Source: Xenorhabdus miraniensis (GTDB lineage: Bacteria > Pseudomonadota > Gammaproteobacteria > Enterobacterales > Enterobacteriaceae). Taken from it: a DNA stretch of 64,000 nucleotides. The position numbers were made by a program, and so were the translations under genes. The DNA is taken from positions 306,532-370,531 of the forward strand of contig NZ_NITZ01000003.1 of the NCBI RefSeq assembly GCF_002632615.1, read 5' to 3'. A model generated the notes under the pieces. That model was not told the DNA's origin. It made no database searches and was given only the letters and a program-made list of their open reading frames with translations. Of this stretch, positions 46,800 through 54,167 are shown piece by piece; the stretch's first letter is position 1; each line of letters begins with the position of its first letter.

Positions 46800-49586
46800 A
46801 TGCAATTAAAAGAGTCGAAATACGGCTGGACGAAACTTATGCACGCTAAAGATTTCGAATGGAAAATTATTCCATCCGATACTGTAAACGGTAGTCAAGC
46901 GTCCATAAAAACCTGTATTTCACGTAAGTCCGAAGGCGTGATATTCGAGTATTGTAATATCGAAAGCCTTCCTGGGTTCTTTTTCTCCCACGTTTTCAAA
47001 ACACCAAATAATATTGCTGTAACGTTTGAAGATGAAGCTCTCAGTTATAACGAATTAGCAAACATCGGGCTTCATTTGGCAAATTACCTGCGTTACTTGG
47101 GGTGTTCACCAGACGATCGCGTTGGCCTGTTTACAGATCCTTCGCTTGAACAAATGATTGGAATTTGGGGTATTATTTTTTCAGGAAGCGCATATTTACC
47201 TTTAACACCCGGATATCCGCCTGAACGGCTAGGTTTCATGATTGAAAATGCTTCTATTAAAATTATTTTCACCCAAGAAAAGTTAAAGAGTGAGCTTGCA
47301 AAGTTCATTTCAGAAGAAACCAAGATAATTACACTTGAGGATGTGTATGATTTTTCAATATCGAAAGGTCATATGGCATCAGTGCCTACAGTAATTAAGC
47401 TTAATCCCGAGAATCTTGCCTATATTGTTTATACTTCCGGCAGCACAGGAAAACCCAAAGGTGTATTGATTGAACATCGCAGCGTAATTAATCAAATGCG
47501 TTGGCTTATGAGAATGGGATATCTGGGAGCCGATAAGACAATAATTCATAAAGCATCCATCAGTTTTGATGCTGCGCAGTGGGAAATGTTGTCAATATGT
47601 AGTGGCACTAAATTGGTTATAAGTAATTTCGGGGTTGATAAAAATGTATTCGATCTGATCGATAAAATTGTTTCTAATAAAGTGACATTACTACAATGCG
47701 TACCTACTCTTTTGCAGGCACTTGTCAATAAGCCACAATTTTCTGAATGTACCTCGTTGACGCATATTCTATGTGGAGCGGAAAGCTTAACCAAGAAACT
47801 TGTACAGCAATGTTTTGATGTGTTGCCAAATTGTATGCTGGTTAATTTATATGGGCCATCAGAATGTACATGTAATGCTTCTTTCTATGAAGTTACTCAA
47901 GCGAACCTACATGTTGATGAAAATGCCGGAGTTCCTATTGGCATCCCAGTCGATAATACCAAATTCTATATCTTAGATGATGCGGGTTTACCGGTCCCTG
48001 ACGGAAACATTGGGGAAATATGCGTCTCAGGTGTACAAGTCGCTCGCGGATATCTCAATCGAAGCGATTTAACCCGTGAGCGTTTTATCGAATATCCTAT
48101 TGGGAATAATTCCGAACCTATCAGGGTATATAGAACGGGTGATCTTGCGTATTTAGGCAGTGAAGGGGTCTATCATTTTGTTGGAAGGAGTGATACTCAG
48201 GTAAAAATAAAGGGAGTGAGGATCGAGCTTGAAGAAGTCAAAATTGTTCTGGAAAGCCTCGATCTGGTAGAAAGTGCAGCAGTTTTGGTTAATGAAGGGC
48301 AACATGGGGGCAAGTATCTGGCAGCCTGCATACAAATTAGCGCCAATGAGAGTACGTTTATATTGCAGGAAAAAACGAGTAGAGATGAACTGGTTTCATG
48401 CTTCAAGCAAAAACTAAGTGAGTTGATTCCAGATTATATGATCCCAAGTGTTTTTGTTTTTGTTGATTCGATGCCGCATACAGTTAATGGAAAGATTGAC
48501 ATGCGAAAAATAAAAACACTTATAGATGAACGTGATGCCGAAGAATTTATCATTCCAAGGACCCCAACTGAGGAAGCTATTCTTGAAATATGGAAAAGTA
48601 CTTTAGGGATTGAAACTATCTCTGTCACTGATGATTTCTTTGAGCTAGGTGGTAATTCGCTGAATGCTGTTGATACCATCTCGTCAATCAATATGCGCTT
48701 CAATGTTAAGTTGCCGTTTCATATTATTTTTACTGCCTCAAGAATTGAGGAAATCGCAGGAATTATTGACCAAGGACTTACTAAAAAATCTTCTCGATTG
48801 GTTTGTCTGCAATCTTCGGGGATGAAAACTCCGATATTTTGCTGGCCAGGATTGGGAGGATATCCCATGAGCTTAAGAATATTAGCCGAAAAAATGGCAA
48901 GAGAACGGCCGTTTTATGGAATACAGGCATTCGGAATCAATGAAGATGAGACTCCTTATAGCTCACTTAAAGAAATGGTATCTGCCGATATTGCGGAAAT
49001 ACGTAACATTCAGAAAGAAGGGCCGTACTATCTCTGGGGGTATTCATTTGGAAGTCATTTGGCTTTTGAAGCGGCTTTTCAGCTTGAGGCAATGGGAGAA
49101 AAAGTGGAGAAGGTTGTCTTGCTTGCTCCCGGCATGTTGAAAGGATTACTCACAACAAATCCATCTGACGAATACAATAATAAGGAGTTAATTGCTCTGC
49201 TCTTTACAGTTTTTTCACGCAATGTTGATGATCCTGATTTGCACGCGTGTCTGGAAGCATCCAGTGATGAAGCTAGCTTTGTTGAATTTGTCTGTCAGAA
49301 ATATTCAATCGCTAATCCTGATCTGGTCAGGCGAATCTCTAAAGTGGTAATCGAGTCGCGGAGAATTTCACGCGAACTCAGTCGTAAAGCCCAAAAATTT
49401 ATAGCTGCCCCGACATACATTTTTAGTGCGCTTAACGATGAGCTTTCTATCTTTGAGAAGAATGCAGATTGTTTCCGGGGAGGGGTTGAAATTATAAAAC
49501 TCGATGTCACTCATTTTGATTTCTTGGTGGAACCCGGCATTAATAATCTTGTGTCACTCATGACCAAACATGTTCCTTCGCTGTGA
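46800..49586 (+). CDS. Single-module NRPS, A-T-TE, no condensation domain
   Basis: A 928-residue synthetase. About 60 residues of unassigned N-terminus are followed by an adenylation domain (about 70-590; YTSGSTGKPKGVLIEHRS, YGPSECT, YRTGDL, NGKID). A carrier domain (DDFFELGGNSLNAVD) comes next, and then a thioesterase (GYSFGSH nucleophile elbow). The A4 motif reads FDAAQWE, so the aspartate that holds an alpha-amino group is present. My manual specificity reading is D-A-W-Q-I-C-L-C-N-K, partly like some glutamine codes, low confidence. A-T-TE enzymes such as XfsA dimerise keto acids, but those lack this aspartate. Activation of an amino acid and release or oligomerisation by the TE is more likely. 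Confidence 0.85.
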   Translation: MQLKESKYGWTKLMHAKDFEWKIIPSDTVNGSQASIKTCISRKSEGVIFEYCNIESLPGFFFSHVFKTPNNIAVTFEDEALSYNELANIGLHLANYLRYLGCSPDDRVGLFTDPSLEQMIGIWGIIFSGSAYLPLTPGYPPERLGFMIENASIKIIFTQEKLKSELAKFISEETKIITLEDVYDFSISKGHMASVPTVIKLNPENLAYIVYTSGSTGKPKGVLIEHRSVINQMRWLMRMGYLGADKTIIHKASISFDAAQWEMLSICSGTKLVISNFGVDKNVFDLIDKIVSNKVTLLQCVPTLLQALVNKPQFSECTSLTHILCGAESLTKKLVQQCFDVLPNCMLVNLYGPSECTCNASFYEVTQANLHVDENAGVPIGIPVDNTKFYILDDAGLPVPDGNIGEICVSGVQVARGYLNRSDLTRERFIEYPIGNNSEPIRVYRTGDLAYLGSEGVYHFVGRSDTQVKIKGVRIELEEVKIVLESLDLVESAAVLVNEGQHGGKYLAACIQISANESTFILQEKTSRDELVSCFKQKLSELIPDYMIPSVFVFVDSMPHTVNGKIDMRKIKTLIDERDAEEFIIPRTPTEEAILEIWKSTLGIETISVTDDFFELGGNSLNAVDTISSINMRFNVKLPFHIIFTASRIEEIAGIIDQGLTKKSSRLVCLQSSGMKTPIFCWPGLGGYPMSLRILAEKMARERPFYGIQAFGINEDETPYSSLKEMVSADIAEIRNIQKEGPYYLWGYSFGSHLAFEAAFQLEAMGEKVEKVVLLAPGMLKGLLTTNPSDEYNNKELIALLFTVFSRNVDDPDLHACLEASSDEASFVEFVCQKYSIANPDLVRRISKVVIESRRISRELSRKAQKFIAAPTYIFSALNDELSIFEKNADCFRGGVEIIKLDVTHFDFLVEPGINNLVSLMTKHVPSL

Positions 49587-49621
49587 GCGAATGGAAGTCT
49601 TTTATCGCTGGATAAACATAC

Positions 49622-49692
49622 ATGATGTTTCTCTTAGAAAATAAGGTAAAAAAATGAGAAACATCATCCCAATGGGATAATTTTTTCCCATT
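49622..49692 (+). terminator. Double hairpin after the NRPS gene
   Basis: A 12-bp perfect inverted repeat (49622-49633 and 49656-49667, ATGATGTTTCTC arm) is followed by a second hairpin (49671-49677 and 49686-49692, AATGGGA arm) whose loop contains a T-run. Together they separate the NRPS from the downstream locus. Confidence 0.7.
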
Positions 49693-50486
49693 AGGAGCCA
49701 GCCATCAGACTGACCCGATATCGCGATATGATATATGAAGAGTTTCTTAAACGCTTTAGCAATCCCCATTTTCAAAGAGTAAATGGGTTTACCCAGAGTA
49801 TTTACTGTCTGCTTTTTCAGGTATGGCAGATAATATAGTCACTCGAAAGCGCTTCTTTCAGGCTGCTGAAACATTGGTAGGTTGCAGTGCAACATAAAAT
49901 TTTGCTTATATTTAAACCAATTAACAATAATATCAACCTGTTTTTCATATTCCCCCCAATCATAAATTACTTATGCATTGAAAATCCCTAGCCTTACCGT
50001 TGGGCTTTGTGCTACATCTTGAAATTTTCATAATTAAATAATTTACTCCAGATTAAATAAGAAACATTTAACCTAATAAAGAATAAAATAAGTTCACGAA
50101 TCTAAAATTAAATCTAATATATTTTATATAAATCAATATCTGAGTATAAAAAAAACTTCATAAAAAAAATACACATCAAATGCTTAAATTGTAGTGTATG
50201 ATAATTTTTATCAACAAAAAGTCTTTTCCTTTATAAAAAGTTTTCCCAGACAAAGATTAATCAAAAAAGAACCAATTATTAATATTATTCAATATGTTAA
50301 AAAAACATAAAATTAATTTAAAATAATTGCATGCGTATTTATTTCTTTATGTGTAATTTTCAGATTGGAATATATATTTTGCTAATTTGACTTATTTCTG
50401 ATGAGTATGTAAAAAGGTTTTTGCGAACATGTTATCGCTGAACAGACAATATTTATTTAAAATAATACAGATATATTGGAGGTTAT
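49693..50486. other. Leader/promoter region of the repeat-peptide operon
   Basis: About 790 bases, increasingly AT-rich. Around 49735-49850 one frame reads like a short decayed coding fragment (IYEEFLKRFSNPHFQRVN, then a stop), of unknown origin. At 50199-50213 TGATAATTTTTATCA is a near-palindrome matching the Fur consensus at about 12 of 19 positions, too weak to call. The promoter of the operon must lie in the last 300 bases. Confidence 0.45.
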
Positions 50487-50615
50487 ATGAGTAATTATAT
50501 CAAATCTGGTGTTCGTCCCGACGCAATGAAATCAGGGGTTCGTCCCGATGCAATGAAAACTGGTGTTCGTCCCGATGCAATGAAAACTGGTGTTCGCCCT
50601 GATTCAAATATTTAA
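50487..50615 (+). CDS. Candidate RiPP precursor, 42-aa repeat peptide
   Basis: A small gene with an excellent GGAGG Shine-Dalgarno site (50478-50482) before ATG 50487. The peptide begins MSNYI and then consists of four nine-residue units starting at Lys6, Lys15, Lys24 and Lys33: K-S/T-G-V-R-P-D-A-M three times, and a last unit ending D-S-N-I. There is no cysteine, no aromatic residue after Tyr4, no signal peptide and no double-glycine leader. Every unit offers one Lys, one Ser/Thr, one Arg, one Pro and one Asp. It is followed by a hairpin and then by oxygenase, ligase and exporter genes on the same strand, so it is most likely a multi-core substrate for those enzymes. This is an inference from architecture; I know no described family with this sequence. 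Confidence 0.8.
   Translation: MSNYIKSGVRPDAMKSGVRPDAMKTGVRPDAMKTGVRPDSNI
50502..50609. repeat. Four 27-bp repeats encoding the core units
   Basis: Units at 50502-50528, 50529-50555, 50556-50582 and 50583-50609 share the GGTGTTCGTCCCGA core with few changes; the last diverges at its 3' end. Synonymous differences (GAC/GAT, CGT/CGC, TCT/TCA) with conserved residues suggest selection on the peptide. Confidence 0.9.
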
Positions 50616-50629
50616 AATAGTAGTAGTGT

Positions 50630-50651
50630 AAGCCAGCAATTATGCTGGCTT
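50630..50651 (+). terminator. Attenuator-like hairpin between precursor and enzyme genes
   Basis: An 8-bp stem AAGCCAGC (50630-50637) / GCTGGCTT (50644-50651) with a 6-nt loop, followed by ATTCTCAAATTTT. Partial termination here would give more precursor than enzyme mRNA, a usual arrangement in RiPP operons. It could also stabilise the 3' end of the precursor message. Confidence 0.65.
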
Positions 50652-50693
50652 ATTCTCAAATTTTAATCTTCTTAAAAAGAAAAAGGTAAAACA

Positions 50694-51953
50694 ATGAAAA
50701 TTAATTTCCACGAAAAAATTTGGGAAGGGTTTGAAGAAAAAACAAATCATGGTAAATCCCCTTTTCTCTTTAAATCAATATTGCCTTTGAATGAAGGATT
50801 TTCTAATCATGAAACTGTTCAACAAGCATTTTATAATTTGCGTATAAAATCAAATTTACAAAAAACTGATTGTCGCTTGCGTATTTATGATGGTGAAAAA
50901 CGTCGTGATGACCTTGTAGAGCAATTATTTTCTGAAGAAATATTACCCAATGAAACAGTTGTAAACTTTATGCAACGTTTAACAGGAAAAGAACGTTTCA
51001 GCTTAGTGATTAATAATCTTGAACAATCCAATTCAAAATTAGCTGCTGATTTCGGACTATTTGCACAATCTTTCTTTGCATATAAAGGTTTTCCTATTGG
51101 AGGAATTGAACAAGCAGCGTTTTGTGGTAATTATTCAGGGACAGCCTTTGGAATACATGAAGGTTTTGAACATGCCTTTTTGTGTCATTTAGGCCCAGGG
51201 ATTAAATATTTTTACTGTTGGTCAAGAGAGTTATATTTAGAAATAGCAAATTCACGCGAACCAACATTCTCCGAATCAGAAATTTATGATAAATTAATGG
51301 AGAAAGGTACTCTTTATACCCTTGAGCCAGGAGATGCTCTTTATCTACCCGCATCTGTCTATCATGTTGGTCGTCAAGATGAATATTCTGTATCTATTGC
51401 ATTGCCATTCTATACTTATCCATTATCTCGCTTCATGGCTATAAAGATTATTCCAACTCTTAGCGAGCAATCATTATCGTTTGATCAAGAGGGAATGTCA
51501 GAATTAACTCCATTCGATAATGGTCAATTTATAACCAAATCACTTGCTAACCTTTTAACAGAAACAATGAGTAAGTGGACTCAGCAAGATTTACCTAAAT
51601 TTATGAAATATTATTGGCATAGACTGCGTAGTAATGGTGGCTGGGAATTACCTTCTAGCATAAGCGAAAATCTATTAAAGGAGCCTAATCAAAAAAACAA
51701 ATTAGCTATTCCCATTAACTCTCAAGTATCTCTACAGTCTCCATTTATTATTAGTTATGAGCATGGATTAGATTGTGAAAATAATGAAATTCGCGTATTT
51801 ATTGCAACAAAAAGTGTGATATTACCTGCAAGTAAAGAAGTTTTAGATATTTTGTCAAGTCTTAGCAATCATCATACAATTACAGTACTCTCAGGATTAA
51901 CTCATAATATACTAGAAAAATTATCTTGTACTGGTGGACTAGCTTTAAATTAA
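50694..51953 (+). CDS. JmjC/cupin protein, ribosomal-oxygenase-like, with HEG in place of HxD
   Basis: A 419-residue protein. Residues about 130-245 form a JmjC/cupin barrel: GIHEGFEHAFLCHLGPGIK (His155) and LYLPASVYHVGRQ (His224) match the two histidine positions of Fe(II)/2-oxoglutarate oxygenases. The C-terminal 90 residues (LPASKEVLDILSSL) look like the winged-helix end of YcfD/RoxA, which hydroxylates an arginine of ribosomal protein L16. In YcfD the first motif is HLD; here the aligned triplet is His155-Glu156-Gly157, so the carboxylate ligand seems lost, as in Fe/2OG halogenases, unless Glu156 or Glu159 replaces it. The gene follows the precursor by 78 bp with AAAGG upstream. Proposed substrate: an Arg or Lys of the repeat peptide. 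Family fairly sure, reaction unknown. Confidence 0.7.
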   Translation: MKINFHEKIWEGFEEKTNHGKSPFLFKSILPLNEGFSNHETVQQAFYNLRIKSNLQKTDCRLRIYDGEKRRDDLVEQLFSEEILPNETVVNFMQRLTGKERFSLVINNLEQSNSKLAADFGLFAQSFFAYKGFPIGGIEQAAFCGNYSGTAFGIHEGFEHAFLCHLGPGIKYFYCWSRELYLEIANSREPTFSESEIYDKLMEKGTLYTLEPGDALYLPASVYHVGRQDEYSVSIALPFYTYPLSRFMAIKIIPTLSEQSLSFDQEGMSELTPFDNGQFITKSLANLLTETMSKWTQQDLPKFMKYYWHRLRSNGGWELPSSISENLLKEPNQKNKLAIPINSQVSLQSPFIISYEHGLDCENNEIRVFIATKSVILPASKEVLDILSSLSNHHTITVLSGLTHNILEKLSCTGGLALN

Positions 51954-51971
51954 CTTTGAGGAGACATGAAT

Positions 51972-52823
51972 ATGTATAGAAATTTTCCTGCATTGGTAGA
52001 TGATTACCTAATAAAAAATACTTCCACTGGAAAGTTACTTAATTGCATTATTAGAGAAGGAAAAGAAAAAATTGATGGAAGTGAACTCATCGATAGACAC
52101 TTTGATCCTATGATTTTAACTCTTTACAATCAAATTAAGGAGCTAATAAATCCTTTAAATCTTGATGAGAATGAAGCGAAATTATATATAGGCGAGCTTT
52201 CTATTTTTGCTCGCTACAATTCTACAATGCTCTTAAGAGCAGCTGATAATGTTCGCGGCTTTTGTCCCGAACTAGCACAAGAATTAACACGTAACTTTTT
52301 AGAGGAAGGTGGTGAGCGAGGAAAACTGCCAGCACACTACGTTGTTTTTAGTGGAGCATTACTGGCAGATTTAGATTTTCGAATCAATGGTTGGATGCCA
52401 CGAGTTTCTTCAACTCGTACTCTTATTTCTTTAATCGACATACTCACTTGGTCCCATTGCCCCTCAACATTGTTAGGAATGTATTATGCAACTGAAGCTG
52501 TTGCAATTTCGGAAACTTTACTTTTGCAAGATATCACCAATCGCCTAGGACAAATTACGGGGAGAGGAACAGGAGATTCATTGCCAAAACTTGACTTTTA
52601 TTACCGGATGCACTTGGATGAAACACATAGCGCAGCAACTAACAATGTTGCTGTAGAACGTGGTCACCAAGATGGTATTGCCAAATTTATCAGGGATGCG
52701 AATTTATTCCATTTTCAGCAACCTCAGATTGTGGATGGCTTTCTTCAGATGCTCACTCCTTTCGTTGATCAATGGGTTGAAATTCATCATTTAATTTTAA
52801 AAAATCGCTTCAACAATCAGTAA
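51972..52823 (+). CDS. Haem-oxygenase-like di-iron oxidase (TenA/PqqC fold)
   Basis: A 283-residue, mostly helical protein. Metal-ligand motifs typical of haem-oxygenase-like di-iron oxidases (UndA, BesC, SznF) are visible: FLEEGGERGKLPAH (Glu and His on one helix), a glutamate in YYATEAVAISE, and FYYRMHLDETHSAA with the HxDxxH pattern. Such enzymes use O2 to fragment, desaturate or N-oxygenate amino acids; BesC cleaves a chlorinated lysine after halogenation by BesD. ATG 51972 is preferred because AGGAG is 8 nt upstream, against 2 nt for 51966. It starts 18 bp after the JmjC gene, so the two are surely one operon. Substrate inferred to be the modified repeat peptide. Confidence 0.75.
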   Translation: MYRNFPALVDDYLIKNTSTGKLLNCIIREGKEKIDGSELIDRHFDPMILTLYNQIKELINPLNLDENEAKLYIGELSIFARYNSTMLLRAADNVRGFCPELAQELTRNFLEEGGERGKLPAHYVVFSGALLADLDFRINGWMPRVSSTRTLISLIDILTWSHCPSTLLGMYYATEAVAISETLLLQDITNRLGQITGRGTGDSLPKLDFYYRMHLDETHSAATNNVAVERGHQDGIAKFIRDANLFHFQQPQIVDGFLQMLTPFVDQWVEIHHLILKNRFNNQ

Positions 52824-52841
52824 TTTTCCTAGGTGAATGTA

Positions 52842-53228
52842 ATGAAAAAAAATGAATACTCTGGTGGTTGTCTTTGTGGACATATTCGATTTGTAGTTAC
52901 AGGGGAGGCTGGTAATCCGCACACATGTTCCTGTTCCATGTGCCAACAACATTCAGGTTCACTGACCCTATGCTGGGTTGAATTTCCTAAAGATGCAGTG
53001 CAGTGGAGTGGACCTGGAGGAGTACCCTCATTATTTCGCTCTTCTGACTATTCTAGCCGCGCATTTTGCTCACAATGTGGAAGCTCTCTGGGAGCCATAG
53101 ACGATGGTCCTACTATCGGCTTATTACTTGGCAATTTTGATAGCAAAAGCAAAAAAAATCTTCGTCCTACTGCTCATTCTTTTAAATCATCCCGTCCACG
53201 TTGGTGGTCGATAATCATCGAACCTTAA
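52842..53228 (+). CDS. GFA-family (glutathione-dependent formaldehyde-activating fold) zinc protein
   Basis: A 128-residue protein with all family cysteines: GGCLCGHIRF, CSCSMCQQHSG and FCSQCGSSLG, which bind two zinc ions. CENP-V/GFA proteins bind thiol adducts, though few have a proven reaction. ATG 52842 follows AGGTGA; GTG 52833 is also possible. The gene is 18 bp after the di-iron oxidase gene. An oxidase that releases formaldehyde or a reactive carbonyl would explain a GFA partner, but it could also act directly on the peptide. No evidence decides. Confidence 0.85.
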   Translation: MKKNEYSGGCLCGHIRFVVTGEAGNPHTCSCSMCQQHSGSLTLCWVEFPKDAVQWSGPGGVPSLFRSSDYSSRAFCSQCGSSLGAIDDGPTIGLLLGNFDSKSKKNLRPTAHSFKSSRPRWWSIIIEP

Positions 53229-53245
53229 TAGAGAGAATCAGTCAA

Positions 53246-54133
53246 ATGTTGAATTCACCCATTTTGTATAAGGCAGAGTTAATTCGCCGCATACGTACTT
53301 TCCTTGATTCCCAAAACTTTATTGAAATTATGACACCGGTCATGCGTCGTTATGCTGGTGATGATTCCCGCCCACGACTCTCTCTTCACAATGGAAGCTG
53401 GTTAAGAGAATCCTCGGCGTTTGCTCTTCGTTTTAATATCCAATTCCATGACAGTATCTACGAGATAGGTCCTAGTTTTAGACCCGACGCAGTAGATAAT
53501 ACACATTTGCCAGAATTCACAATGCTTGATTTATATAAAAAAGACTCTACTCTTGATGAAATGCTTAAGCTTGCTAAATTAATAATAGAAATGTTTTATA
53601 AAGGGAAAGTTAGTGTATTTTCATTTGCAAAGCATCTTAATCAACAATTTTCTATTGATTTTTTTGAAGACCCTAAAGCTTCCTTAAAACTCATTAATTG
53701 TTTAAGGAAAATATACTGTGATACAGCCAGCCCACCTTTGACGTTAGTTGACCGTTATATTGTTGAAAATATTGAACCATTATCTCAGCGATGTTGCATG
53801 ATAGTAACCGATTTTCCTTTACTTACTGAAATACGCGCAAAAAAAAGAACAGAAACAACAGGAATTGTGGAACGCTTTGAAATTTTGATAGATGGAATAG
53901 AAATTGTTCATGGTTATACTGACGAAGATAATGTAGAGCTTTTTGAAAGTCAGGCTAGAGAGCTTAATATGTTTGGATCTGAAGATTCAGTAATATGCTC
54001 AATGATAAAAGATAATAAATTATCTTCGTCTAGTTCTGGATTTGCAATTGGCATAGAAAGATTATGTCAAGTAGCACAAGGAGAAAAACAAATATCGATA
54101 TACTCCCCCTCTCGTCCATTTTCTCCTTTTTAA
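53246..54133 (+). CDS. EpmA/GenX-like class II lysyl-tRNA synthetase paralogue
   Basis: A 295-residue stand-alone class II synthetase core without the N-terminal anticodon-binding domain, as in EpmA (about 325 aa). Seen are motif 2 around YEIGPSFRPD with LPEFTMLDLY and motif 3 FAIGIERLCQ. EpmA activates (R)-beta-lysine and joins it to Lys34 of elongation factor P. Here the gene is in a peptide-modification operon, so it probably attaches an amino acid to a side chain or end of the repeat peptide, with the repeat lysines as obvious targets. ATG 53246 is used; an in-frame upstream ATG at 53201 would overlap the GFA gene. Sequence is clearly diverged, so it is unlikely to be the host's own EpmA. 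The acceptor is inferred. Confidence 0.82.
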   Translation: MLNSPILYKAELIRRIRTFLDSQNFIEIMTPVMRRYAGDDSRPRLSLHNGSWLRESSAFALRFNIQFHDSIYEIGPSFRPDAVDNTHLPEFTMLDLYKKDSTLDEMLKLAKLIIEMFYKGKVSVFSFAKHLNQQFSIDFFEDPKASLKLINCLRKIYCDTASPPLTLVDRYIVENIEPLSQRCCMIVTDFPLLTEIRAKKRTETTGIVERFEILIDGIEIVHGYTDEDNVELFESQARELNMFGSEDSVICSMIKDNKLSSSSSGFAIGIERLCQVAQGEKQISIYSPSRPFSPF

Positions 54134-54167
54134 TTTATAATTAACAAAACGCTTATCGGGAAAAATA

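Noticed and set aside
46800..49586. Xenofuranone-type keto-acid synthetase, suggested by the A-T-TE order and the neighbouring aminotransferase.
   Set aside because: The A4 motif keeps the aspartate for an amino group, which keto-acid-activating domains lack; left as an alternative only.
50199..50213. Fur box upstream of the repeat-peptide operon.
   Set aside because: About 12 of 19 matches and a mismatch in the palindrome, in extremely AT-rich DNA; not strong enough to call.
50502..50609. Short regular direct repeats that might be read as a CRISPR-like array.
   Set aside because: The units are contiguous, have no spacers, and encode a clean peptide repeat behind a strong ribosome site.
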